From positions 1,257,005 through 1,321,004 of the forward strand of contig CAUYUJ010014171.1 in the NCBI GenBank assembly GCA_963575745.1: a stretch of 64,000 bases of DNA. The letters are read 5' to 3'. The translations under genes were made by a program, and so were the position numbers. Numbering within the stretch: the stretch's first letter is position 1; each line of letters begins with the position of its first letter. This document shows, in pieces, positions 31,693-41,374 of the stretch. The DNA is from Prorocentrum cordatum. Taxonomy: Eukaryota > Sar > Dinophyceae > Prorocentrales > Prorocentraceae. Under the pieces are notes generated by a model that was not told where the DNA came from, made no database searches, and saw nothing but the letters and a program-made list of their open reading frames with translations.

Positions 31693-32333
31693 ATGCCCCC
31701 GCCGGCGTTCCACGCGGGGCCGATCGTGCCGACCTCTTTCGAGACGCTCATGGCGAGCCCACCCCCCCACGATATCTGGGACAACAGTGGGAAGTACGAC
31801 ACTATCCGTGATCGGTTCGGGCCGTTACCAGATGAGCAGTTGATGTCGTTGGCTGACAGGTTTTGGGGTATATCTCAGAACACGGCGGTCTCCTTTTACA
31901 CACCTGCTGGGGTGAAAGCGGTTACTCGGTGCCCTTGCAACGACAGGGGCGACTTGGGCTCCCGCTTGGGGCTCAGGAAACCTATCGAGAGCATCGGCCT
32001 GTTGCTGAACTTGCGGAAGGGCCCCTTCTTGATCGCGACGGAGGGGGCAGGTCAGTTCCAGTGTGCACACTGGGCAACGCTCATCGAGGCGTTCTACATG
32101 GCGGATGAGGCCGACGTTGAGGGCACGAATTCAATGGTGCAGTTGGCCAAAGCTGGTGGACTGCCGAACGCCAAGACCTACAGCAAGGACATCCCGAGAG
32201 ACGGCCGCAAGTTCCTCAAGGAGTACGGCAACCAGGGCAACGACAACATCACGAAGAAGACGATATTGGAGTGCTACAGGGAGGTCATCACCATTGACAA
32301 GAAGTGGGACAGGAGGAATCCGACATGAAGTGG
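31693..32333 (+). CDS. Long split gene of unknown function, part 1
   Basis: ATG at 31693 (a second in-frame ATG at 31750) follows the SL-like relic. It reads HDIWDNSGKYDTIRDRFGPL, DEQLMSLADRFWGISQNTAV, CPCNDRGDLGSRLGL, GPFLIATEGAGQFQCAHWAT, EGTNSMVQLAKAGGLPNAKT. A frame change near 32316-32333 links KKWDRRNP to DMKWTIASLTYPIHET of part 2. I recognise no domain. Composition, lack of repeats and continuity over the frame change make coding likely. It belongs to one gene with the following parts to 35973. Confidence 0.6.
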
Positions 32334-33445
32334 ACGATCGCATCGTTGACGTACCCGATCCACGAGACGATGAAGCACGAGCTCGCTTGCAGCATCCTGC
32401 CGAGACGGTGGGAGAGGCCGAGGCATCTCGAGGTGTGCCTGCACGTCGCCAAGGAGTCGAAGAAAGTTGAGATCCTCCGCGGGCCAGATGCTGGCAAGAC
32501 CGTTTGGGAAGCGCTGGAGGCCCGAATCAACGCTCAGTGTGACTTGTCGGATCCAGCCGCAACGAACGATTCGCAGATCTTCTTGGGCATCTACCACATC
32601 TTTCGCAAGCTCAGGAACTCGTTCCCAGAGTGGATCGTCGATGCCTGCTTGCTCCTGCTTCCTGCTGGCGGCAAGCATGTAGGCACGTGTCCGCTGCTGC
32701 CGACGGGCCTGGGCAAGGTGCCCATCGCCAAGCTCGTAGACGCGAACGTCGACAACCTGCTGAGGGGGATGGACAAGAGCAAGACGTTGACCGAACTGGA
32801 GGAGGAGGCCCAACAGCACGCGCGGCCAGAGGCTAAGGCCGCCGCCGCTCCCAAGACCAAGGGCAAAGGAAAGGCGAAATCAAAAGCACGTGGGCAGAAG
32901 CCGACTCCCAAGATCGACCCCCCCAGCGCGCTTGTGGCCCCGCAGATGAAGTTCGAGGGTGAGGGCGAGCAGCAGAAAAGGAACTTCGTCTTCTTGGATG
33001 TGCTTCAGGACCGAATCGACTACATATTAAAGATAGACCGTCGCCAGAATGACCTTGCCGATGCCTTCAAGTACGCCGCGCTCTGCGGCGTTCTGAACGG
33101 CGAAGTGACCATCACGGTGAACATGGCACAGAAGGACATCAAGGGCTTCAGCAAGCTCATCAAGCACTTCAAAACGTACGTGTACAAGAGCTTGAAGCTC
33201 ATGCCGAGAGTTTCTGACCCCGACTTCGTCCAAGGCAAATTCGATGAGGAAGACGACGATGGTAATTTCGATGGTCTCGTTCCGCTAGCAGATACTGCGA
33301 CGACGAGAGGTCTCGCTGAAGAAGTACGGGAAGCTGCGGGTTCCCATGGGGCGGTTGCCGAAGTGATCGAGACCTTCCTCAGGGAGCCCGTGGGTGGAGG
33401 TATGAAAACGCAACTGGTGGCCATTAGGTTGGCCTGCAAACGCAA
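32316..33445 (+). CDS. Long split gene of unknown function, part 2
   Basis: Sense resumes with MKWTIASLTYPIHETMKHEL and continues LEVCLHVAKESKKVEILRGP, SQIFLGIYHIFRKLRNSFPE, IVDACLLLLPAGGKHVG. A Lys/Ala-rich basic stretch (KTKGKGKAKSKARGQKP, about 32860-32905) looks like a nucleic-acid-binding or nuclear-targeting linker. After it come NFVFLDVLQDRIDYILKID and DLADAFKYAALCGVLNGEV. The protein runs into the palindromic insert at 33418, in the words VAIRLACKRN. Family unknown. Confidence 0.6.
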
Positions 33446-33558
33446 CGGGTGGGTAGGGGGACGTACGCCCCCCTACCCACCTGCAAACGCAAAGGGTGGG
33501 TAGGGGGACGTACGTCCCCCTACCCACCCTTTGCGGTTGCAGGCCAACCTACTGGCCA
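33418..33558. mobile_element. 141-bp foldback palindrome inside a gene
   Basis: Left arm 33418-33467 starts TGGCCATTAGGTTGGCCTGC; the right arm, 33509-33558, is its reverse complement with few mismatches (TGGCCAGTAGGTTGGCCTGC). Within it, 33489-33534 is a perfect 46-bp palindrome with no loop, and 33447-33481 is a near-perfect sister. The flanks ACTGGTGGCCAT and ACTGGCCACAT resemble a short duplicated target. The shape is that of a MITE or foldback element. It interrupts coding between parts 2 and 3 of the split gene and may serve as an intron, or may break the gene. Confidence 0.7.
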
Positions 33559-33559
33559 C

Positions 33560-33919
33560 ATCCGCGTCAGGAGAACAACGTCGACCTGCCCATCATGGCG
33601 ACCCCCATCTCTGCGTCCGCGATCAATGGAGCGATGTTCACAGTCATGCAGGCCGTTATGAAAGCTGGAGGGGCCGTCCATGACCAGAACGCCTCTTTCG
33701 ATATCTTGGTAGAAGCTGCTGAGCAGGAGGTATACCGTGTGATCCCAGTGGAATGGGACCCCTTGGCCGATGCATTCAGCAAAGGCAAGCTCTGGCAGGA
33801 GTCAGACTCATCTGCTTTCCTTGACCTGCTTTCTGAAATCGGCGACGTGTTCAAGAAGCTGCATTCGCTGGAACTCGGACCAGCAGTGCTCGAACTTCAT
33901 CGGCAGAGGTTTTTTTTTT
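33560..33919 (+). CDS. Long split gene of unknown function, part 3
   Basis: After the palindrome the sense continues in a different frame: RQENNVDLPIMATPISASAI, GAMFTVMQAVMKAGGAVHD, YRVIPVEWDPLADAFSKGKL, FLDLLSEIGDVFKKLHSLEL, AVLELHRQR. It then meets a T10 run (33910-33919), after which the next frame reads VSSMGKQPVNVRDG. A one-base slip in the T run would join them. The palindrome and the homopolymer thus bound this part. No domain is recognised. Confidence 0.55.
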
Positions 33920-35240
33920 GTTTTTCTCCACTTCGTGTCTTCCATGGGAAAGCAGCCTGTCAACGTGCGAGATGGCGTGTCGTGCACCAGCAAGCCGTAC
34001 CTGTCCGCGCTCTCTCAGAAAATAATTGACGATCTGATGGAGACCTATGCGCCAACCGTTCTCTCTGACAAGGAGGCGCCGATGCAACCCATCATCGAGC
34101 TCTGGGCCAAGCACGGGAAAATGTTCAAGCAGATCATGCCGATGTTGATGAAAGAGCTGAAGGACTTGGACGGGCATTGCCAACGCTACGACGGAGTTAC
34201 GGCCGAGAAGAAGAGGAAAGAGATGAATCAACTGTTGGCTACCAAGGCGTCCAAGGCATTCCCTGGGATATTGAGCCAGTTCGGCTTGGCGGTCGCGGGC
34301 CTCAAATTTGACAACCAGATCGATATCTTTCCTGCGTCGCGAACTGCTGCTATTGCCCAGGTGCTGGAGGTCTTTGACAAGATGAACGCGAACGAGATTG
34401 AGTCGAGCCGAATCTTGGATCGCCCGCTTGAGATACTAATTAACGAGGTCAAGGCGGTAGTGGCACCGAGGGGGCCACAGAGCATTGAGACTTGCGGCGC
34501 AGGTGCCCAGCAACCCGCACCACTGAGTAATTCTCCGTCCGAGGTCAAGCCCAAGGCGCCCGAGCCGATCGCAGTGACCAAGTGGAAGGCGACAACCCTC
34601 GAGAATGAGGGCGGTGACAGCTGCATCGACTCGGCGATCCTGCAGAGGGACATCTTGGCGAAGCTGAACGTGGAGTTCGCTGACATCGCAAGGAAGGCCT
34701 ACACCAGCTTGGACGGGGTGGAGACGACCAACCTCGAGGTGTTGCTTGCCGACGCCCGCGTAGACAGCAAGAAGGGGCCCAAGGTTTCTCTGACGAGAGC
34801 AGGCCCTCCGACTGAGAAGACGCGGCTCTCTTTCTGGGGAAGAGCTGTGTCGGAGGCTGCGGCGGCGCACCTGCCCAAAACATCGACGATGTACCTCGGC
34901 GACGCAGGTGGCTTTGGACCTCCTGTCTACCTCGATGGCGCACATGTGATGAATGCGCAGAAGTCCGATTGCTGCTTCGCCTGGTTCATCGGGCCCGTGC
35001 CGCAACCAAAACCGAAGGCCGAGGAGACTGAGCAGAACGACGAGCACGGCGAGTCGGTCGTCCAGTACCAGGAACCAGCGAAGAAGAAGCGCAAGGTCAA
35101 GGATCCCAAGATGTTCGCCGCGACCCACGGCGTGCGCTACGACGACATCGCCGTCGTGGTCGGCGGCGTGACCTACAAGTACCAGGCCCCGTACTTGGTG
35201 GACATCGGCTCTGCGGTGGAGCCAGCTGTCAAGGACCCGC
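33920..35240 (+). CDS. Long split gene of unknown function, part 4, with NLS
   Basis: Starts after the T10 run with GKQPVNVRDGVSCTSKPYLS and continues without a stop: IIDDLMETYAPTVLSDKEAP, MFKQIMPMLMKELKDLDGHC, FPGILSQFGLAVAGLKFDNQ, DSAILQRDILAKLNVEFADI, LSFWGRAVSEAAAAHLPKTS, DCCFAWFIGPVPQPKPK. At 35088-35111 it encodes AKKKRKVK, an SV40-type nuclear localisation signal, in an acidic/basic linker. Beyond it are FAATHGVRYDDIAVVVGGVT and YQAPYLVDIGSAVEP. So a nuclear protein is likely, if expressed. Coding fades into a CTC repeat near 35240, taken as the start of an intron. The frame stays open through the repeat, but that is no evidence of translation. Confidence 0.6.
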
Positions 35241-35578
35241 CATCGCCCTCCTCCTCCTCCTCCTCCTCCCCCCCCTCCTCCCCCTCCTCCCTTGCCCCCC
35301 CCTCCTCCAGCAATTCGGAGGAGGGGCGATGTAGAGGGCGAGGGAGAATGGCAAGGAATACGAGGAGGGCGGCGAGTTTGAAGGCGAGGAGGAAGAGGGA
35401 TGGAGGGGGGCACGGCGGGGGCAAGGTCGGGAGGAGGACGAGTGGGGGAGGTGGCGAAGAGGAAGGAGGAGGCGGAGAAAGAGGAGTAGGAGGAAGAGGA
35501 GGAGGAGGAGGAGGCGACGCCCACATGCTTTCCCATAATGATTTCCATGCTCCACTCTTCCCTGGCGAACTCAACCAG
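35241..35578 (+). other. Probable intron, CT- then GA-rich
   Basis: The 5' half is CTC/CCT repeat, the 3' half GGA repeat, so the RNA could fold back on itself. The last part, CCATGCTCCACTCTTCCCTG to AACTCAACCAG, is pyrimidine-rich and ends in AG at about 35577-35578. The exon then resumes with GCACCCGAGCCG. The donor is not defined. Confidence 0.4.
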
Positions 35579-35973
35579 GCACCCGAGCCGTCATTCGACC
35601 CTGCCGTTCAGCCGATTGAGATCTCAGCTGCAGATTTGGCAGATATCCTAGCTGCTGTCAGGGAAGTGGAGCATATCAATGTGGCGATTCGCTTCGACGA
35701 GGCCTGCGATTTCGTAGGGATCAATGTCTATGACCTTCGATCTAAAACTCCTTCTCTTCCTCCTCCTCACTCTTCCCCTCCGCTTTATCCCCTCCCTCTC
35801 CTTCGACTCCCCCCCCGCCTCCAAACGCTCCTCCTTCTCTCCGTTTCCGCCTTGCCCATCCGCTCCCCCAGGACAACGACGGGAAACTCTTCAGGGAACT
35901 CACGGAGTGGGACCGCGCGGAGCGGTCCAAGGCGGCCAGGGCGGCCGCTCACGGGTGCTGGGCCACTCTCTGA
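35579..35973 (+). CDS. Long split gene of unknown function, last exons
   Basis: The exon reads APEPSFDPAVQPIEISAADL, ADILAAVREVEHINVAIRF, DEACDFVGINVYDL to about 35742. A CT-rich intron follows (about 35746-35871), ending CGCTCCCCCAG at 35871. The last exon, 35872-35973, encodes DNDGKLFRELTEWDRAERSK, AARAAAHGCWATL and a TGA at 35971-35973. The clean polypyrimidine-AG followed by an in-phase exon with stop is the best-supported splice acceptor in this gene. The donor near 35742 is uncertain. A diverged copy of the final 50 bp follows the stop (near 35985-36035), probably a local duplication. Confidence 0.55.
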
Positions 35974-36059
35974 GGGGGGAGGCGCGACGGCCAGGGCGGC
36001 CGCGGGTGGGTGGGCCACTCTGCGGAGTGGCCGTCTTCTTTGGACGTGGACGAGTGCGC

Positions 36060-36295
36060 GCGCATATGTTTGCACAGGAAGAAGGGGAGGAGAGGGGGGG
36101 AGGAGGGGGGGGGTGAGGAGGACGAGGAGGAGGAAGAGGAGGAGGAGGAGGAGGAGAAGGAGGGGGAGGAGGAGGGGGAGGAGGGAGAGGGTGAGGAGAG
36201 GAGGTGAGGAGGAGAGGAGGAGGAGGAGGAGGAGGAGAGAAGGAGGAGGAGGAGAGGAGGAGGAGGAGGAGGAGGAGGAGGAGGAGGCGGACGGA
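36060..36295. repeat. GGA-rich purine tract
   Basis: GGAGGAGGA with GAAGAG and GGGG interruptions. It gives poly-Glu frames on plus and Ser/Pro frames on minus. A shorter CTC tract lies at 36355-36415. Confidence 0.85.
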
Positions 36296-36639
36296 ATCAA
36301 GACGCCCTTGGCGATGAACAGCCGTCCCGTGGCACGCCTTTGGTGTTATATGGTTCCTCCTCCTCTTCCTTCTCCTCCTCCTCCTCCTCCTCCCCCCCCC
36401 CTCCTCCTCCTCCCCTCATTGGCCCAATATACAAGCAAACGCGCGTCATACTGCACTCACGGGGCAACTGTGAATGCGTTGTTTCACGAATGCTGCAGCG
36501 AATTATCTTGTTAAGTCGGTTGTGAAACGTCAAACATCGATTGGTTTCAACTTCAAAATCACTGTGGGAAGAATTGCGATGCACCCTCCTGGAAGGTGTG
36601 GGGACAGGGGCCGAGGCCTCAAATGTCAATGTTCTGGAA

Positions 36640-39145
36640 GGCGCGCGCGCAGAGGTTCAAACGTACCCAGTCGTGGACCAGATGAGCCGCAAACACCCCC
36701 GCAGCCAGCAGCCGGTCGTGGACCTGGCTAGCTTGCCTGCTAGTCCACGCGGCCGCCGCAGCCCAGGTCGACGTCTCAGTCGTGCAAAAGGCGGGCCTTC
36801 CCCAAGGGCTCGGCCGCCGGCCCCACTGGCCTGCGCCCGCAACACTGCAGGACGCCCTGGCGACGGCAGCCCGCAGGGACGAGGTCGTCGAGCAGCTCGC
36901 TGGTCTCGTCAACGTGCTCGCGCGCGGCCAGGCCCTGGCGGCGGTCGCGGCTTACTTCGCTGGGGCTTCGCTGGTGGCTCTCCCGAAGAACGACGGCGGC
37001 TTCCGCCCGGTGGCCGTCGGCGAGACACTCCGCCGCCTGGTGGGCAAGTGCCTCTGCAAGGAGGTTGCCGAGGCCGCCCGCGACCGCCTGGCGCCCCTCC
37101 AGGTCGGCGTCGCTGTCCCGGGAGGCGCGGAGGCGGCGATCCACGTGGCCAGGCAGCGGTTCACGCGCAACCGGGGCGACAGGGACAAAGTCTTCGTGGA
37201 GTTAGACCTCTCGAACGCTTTCATCACCTTGGACCGGAGAGCCATCCTCCGGGCAGTGCGCGAGGACTTTCCCGCGCTGGCACCCTGGGCGGACTGGTGC
37301 TACGGCGGGCCCTCGCTACTCTTCCTCGGCAAACAGACGCTGCGCTCCGAGTGCGGCGTCCAGCAGGGCGACCCGCTTGGCCCGCTGCTCTTTTCCCTGG
37401 CACTCCAACGCTGCGCCGAGACGGCGGGCCGCAGCCTCAGGGAGTTCGCGCAGGACGCCGGCCTGGACCTCGTCTTCTTCTACTTGGATGACGGCTGCGT
37501 GGCGGGCGACAGACAGGCCGTGTCTCGCTTCCTGCGCCTCGTCGTGGCCGAGCTCGCAGCATTCGGCTTCAACCTCAGCACGGGGCCGGGCAAGTGCGAG
37601 GTTGTCCCTGCGGCGGGGGCAGACAGCAACGCGTCCGCGGCGGATTTCCCAACGGGCTTCCGACTGCGCTCCGACGGCTGCTTTGAGCTCCTCGGCGCGC
37701 CCATCGGGAGCGACGATTTCTGCCGCCAGCACACGCAGGAACGAGTCAAGACGGCAGCGGAGCCCCTGGGCGCACTGGCCGGCTTGGAGGACGCGCAGGT
37801 GGCTCTCCACCTTCTCCGGCAGTGTGGCTCTCACTGCAAGCTCGGCTACTCGGCGCGCGTGGTGCCGCCCTCCGCCCGCGCCGAGGCCCTCTTGGAGATG
37901 GACGCCGCCGTGCGCTCCTGCCTGGAACAGCTGGCCTGCGCTGCCCTCACCGAGGACTCCTTGGCCCAAGCGCAGCTGAAACTGAACGAGGGCGGCCTGG
38001 GGCTTCGCTCCGCCGAGAAGCACTCGCCGGCGGCCTACCTCTCCTCGCGCGCCAAGAGCAGCGAACTCTGCCGGTCCACGTACGCGGGCTACGCGGACGA
38101 CGACGGGGGCGACGCCGGGGCCCTGACCGCGGCGCTCCAGACCCACGACGCCAGCGCGACCGAGGCAGCCCGCGCCGCGCTTCGACTGGGAGACGCACGC
38201 CAGCCAGAAGGCTCTCTCGGACCAGGTCGACGACGCCGCGCGCGCTGCCCTCTGGAGCCGCTCCACGCCCGCGACGCGCGCTCACCTCGCCCTGGTGGCC
38301 GCGCCCGGCGCCAGCGCGCACCTGCGGCGCCCCCCGGCGAGGCTTTTGGCACAACGGTCCCGCAAGGCCTGATGCAGATCGGGATGAAGCGACGGCTCCG
38401 GGTTCAGCTGATGGACGAAGAGGTTTTCTGCCCGGCGTGCGGATAAGTCATGGGCGCGTACTGCGACCGCGCCTTGTCGCGCGCCTGCCAGGGCGACCGC
38501 GCGCGCCGCCGCAACAAGCTGCGGAACGGCACCTTCTTCGCCGCCCAGGCCGCCGGCTTCTCGGGGGCGGAGCTGGAGCGGCCCGGACTGCTTCCGCCGC
38601 GGGCGCCTGGCGAGGGGCCGAGCGCCGAGGAGCCAGACGGCGACGGACTAGACAACGACGGCCGCCGGCTGGCGGATGTCTACGTCCCCCGATGGCGCGC
38701 CGGGCTCCCAGCCGCCCTCGACTTCGCGGTGACGTCGGGCTTGCGCGCAGACCTCGCCGCGCACTCCGCCGCCGACCCGGCCGCCGCCCTCGACCGGTAC
38801 GAGGGGCACAAGCGGCAGCACCAAGGCACGGCGCAGGCCTGCCGCGACGCCGACCTATCCTTCATCCCGATGGTGGTGGAGGCGCACGGCGGGAGCTGGG
38901 GCGGCGAGGCGCGACGCGCCTTCGCCGTGCTGGCCAAGCGCGCTGCCGTCGCGCGCGGGGGGGGGGCCGCCAGCACGGCTGACAGGATGGCTCAGCGACT
39001 CTCCATCTCCCTGCGCAGGGAGGACGCGCGGGCCATCCTGCAGCGCCTGCAGCGCCCGCGGCAGGGGGCGACCCCGGCCCGCCTGGCGGCGGCGTCGGCG
39101 GTGGGGGCGGCGGCGGCGGCGGCGGCCGTCGCGCGAGGCGCCAGG
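36640..39145 (+). pseudogene. LINE reverse transcriptase with endonuclease-like C-terminus, dead
   Basis: Starts in one frame near 36640 (EVQTYPVVDQMSRKHPRSQQ), shifts near 36750-36790, then runs to 38446. RT motifs: LVALPKNDGGFRPVAVGET (about 36970), motif A FVELDLSNAFITLDR (about 37192-37236), motif B QQGDPLGPLLFSLAL (37361-37405), motif C FFYLDDGCVAG with catalytic YLDD (37481-37492). Then LLGAPIGSDDF and LNEGGLGLRSAEKH. A shift near 38180 is followed by return of sense at EVFCPACG, an in-frame TAA (38444-38446), and a further long stretch with LADVYVPRWRAGLPAALDFA, AVTSGLRADLAAHS and VVEAHGGSWGGEARRAF to about 39050. Cys motif, R-R-x-N and D/E residues in this order recall the restriction-like endonuclease of R2/NeSL-type LINEs, here with the expected His replaced by Arg (CDRAL). 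Stop and frameshifts exclude activity. Confidence 0.85.
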
Positions 39146-39449
39146 GCAGGCGGCGGGCGCCGAGGACGACGAGGCGAGGGAGGGCGACCTGGAGGAGGAG
39201 GAAGAGGAGGCTGAGAAGGAGGAGGAGCAGCAGCAGCAGGAAAACAACAACACCACGAGGAGGCAGCAGGGAGGCGCTGAGGGAGCCCAGAGGAGGGCGG
39301 CAACCAGGAGGAGGAGGGAGAGGAGGAGGAGGAGGAGGTGGAGGAGAAGGAGGAGCACCAGCAGCAGCGGCAGGAGAGCGACGACGAGACCACGAGGAGG
39401 CAGCAGGGAGGCGCTGAGGAAGCTCCGGCAGCCGGCGGCAGCAAGGTAG

Positions 39450-39665
39450 GAAGAAACCGCAGAGGAGCGCTCCCGCAAGAAGGACGCGGCCTGGGGCTGT
39501 TACGGGAGCGCGGCGCTGCACGGGCGGACGTTCTACGGAGGCTACAGCATGAGGCAGGAGGCCCGGGTGCAACAGCGGCAGGCGCGGGAGGTGGAGTTCA
39601 TGCAGGGGATGGCGCAGGTCGTCGGCCAGGCGCAGCGAAAGAGCGTGTTCTACCGCTGCTGGCGG
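39450..39665 (+). CDS. Possible short exon, unknown product
   Basis: Preceded by GGA-rich repeats (39190-39400). One plus frame reads AAWGCYGSAALHGRTFYGGY, SMRQEARVQQRQAREVEFMQ, VVGQAQRKSVFYRCWRK, then enters the poly-G/poly-C foldback. The composition looks like protein with an amphipathic Gln/Arg helix. No family is recognised, and both ends lie in repeats. Confidence 0.3.
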
Positions 39666-39860
39666 AAAACCGGGGGGGTTCACTACCGGTTCGAACCCCT
39701 CCCCCCCCCTCCCCCCCTCCGGAAAACGGGGGGGGGGTCACTGCCGGTTCGAACCCCTCCCCCCCCCCCCCCCCTGCTCATCATGAAAAGGGGGGGGGGG
39801 TCACTACCGGTTCGAACCCCTCCCCCCCCCCCCCCCTCTCGAAAACCCAGTGGGGGTGCG
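39666..39860. repeat. G/C foldback, left arm
   Basis: Three tandem copies of a unit of about 60 bp: a G run of 7-10, CACTACCGGTTCGAACCCCT, then a C run. Units differ mostly in run length. Confidence 0.85.
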
Positions 39861-39869
39861 GACAGAGGT

Positions 39870-40480
39870 GGGGACGGTGTTGGTGGGACAGTGGTGAGGG
39901 GATAGCGGGACAGTGGTGGGGACAGTGGGACAGTGGGACAGTGGTGGGGACGGTAGTGGTGGGGACAGTGGTGGGGACAATGGTGGGAACAGGGGGGGAC
40001 AGTGGACAGTGGTGGTGACGGTGGTGGTGGGGACAGTGGTGTGGGGACAATGGGAATGAGGTGGAAACAGTGGGACAGTGGAGGGTACAATGGTGGTGGG
40101 GACAGTGGTGAAGGCGGTGGCGAGGACGGCGGTGGGACAATGGGACAGAGGTACAGTGGGGACAGTGGTGGGGACAGTGGGGACAGTGGTGGGAACAGTG
40201 GGACAGCTCAGTGGGACAGCGGAGGAGTCAGTGGGACAGTGGGGACAGTGGGGATAGTCGGGCAGTGGTTGGGGCCGTGGAGACAGTGGGGAGAGTGGAA
40301 CCGTGGTGGGAACAGTTCTGGGGACAGCGGGGACAGTGCGACAGTGGTGGGGCCACTGGTGGGGACAGTAGGGGCGGTGGTGGAACCAGTGGGGACAGCG
40401 GTGGTGAGGACAGTGGTGCTGGGAACACCAGTGGGGGATGTGATGCGGACGGTGGTGGGGACCGGGAGTCGTTTGCTGGC
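39870..40480. repeat. GGGGACAGTGGTG minisatellite
   Basis: About fifty degenerate words GGGACAGTGGTGGGGACAGT, varied by GGGACAAT and ACGGT. It fills the space between the foldback arms. Confidence 0.9.
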
Positions 40481-40499
40481 GGTGAGTAGGGGGGGGGGG

Positions 40500-40790
40500 G
40501 GGGGGGGGGGGGGGGGTTTCGAACCGGTAGTGGACCCCCCCCCGGTTTTCCGGATCCGAAGGGGGGGGGGGGGAGGGGTTCGAACCGGTAGTGACCCCCC
40601 CGGGTTTTCGAGCGGGAGGAGGGGGGGGGGAGGGGTTAGGGGAGGGGGGGGTTTGCCGGGGGAGGGGTGGGGGGGGGGGGGGGGAGGGGTTCCAACAGGG
40701 GGGGGGAGATTTTCGGAGGGGGGGGGGGGGGCGACCCCCGGGTTCCGGAGGAAAAGGTTGGCAATTTTTCACAGTAAAGCGGCGGTGGAT
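40500..40790. repeat. G/C foldback, right arm (inverted)
   Basis: Contains TTCGAACCGGTAGTG twice (near 40518 and 40578), each between G and C runs, the reverse complement of the left-arm unit. It continues with longer G runs to 40735. Assembly of such runs is unreliable. Confidence 0.8.
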
Positions 40791-40914
40791 CACGCTCTCT
40801 CGGCGCAACCGACCCCGCATAGGCATGCGCACTACTCGTGAGCGGGGCGGCGCGGGCGGCGGAGGTGTAGGTTTTCGTTTGAAGGTCCTTCAGAACCTCT
40901 CGGGATTCAGACGC

Positions 40915-41370
40915 GCCCAGTGAGGCCTCGCCACGTTGTTGCCCACAGCGGCCCCTGCCGCAGCCCACAGAGGCCCCGAACGCGCCCACAGAGGTCCCGC
41001 CACGCTGCCCACTGAGGCCCTCGGCGCAGCCCACAGAGGCCCCGAACGCGCCCAGTGAGGCCCCGCCACGCTGCCTACAGAGAGGCCCCCGCCGCAGCCC
41101 ACAAAGGCCCCTAACGCGCTCACAGAGTCCCCACCTCGCTGCCCAGTGAGGCCCCTGACGCAGCCCACAGAGGCCCCGAACGCGCCCATTGAGGCCCTAC
41201 CCCGCTGCCCACTGAGGCCCCACCAAGCTGCCCACTGAGGCCCCAGATGCAGCCCACAGAGGCCCCGAACGCGCCCACAGATGCCCCACCACGCTACCCA
41301 TTGAGGCCCCAGACGCAGCCCACAGAAGCCCCGAACGCGTCCACAGAGGCCCCACCACGCTGCCCATTTC
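40915..41370. repeat. 22/66-bp minisatellite, first block
   Basis: Words CCCACAGAGGCCCCGAACGCG, CCCACAGAGGCCCCGCCACG and CTGCCCACTGAGGCCCC follow each other every 22 bp, in a higher-order unit of about 66 bp. The second block is at 41481. Confidence 0.85.
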
Positions 41371-41374
41371 TCAG

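Noticed and set aside
35245-36514. Extension of the unknown protein through Ser/Pro and Glu runs
   Set aside because: These are translations of CTC and GGA repeats, which lack stop codons. They are better read as introns and 3' flank, and a good acceptor and stop lie at 35871 and 35971.
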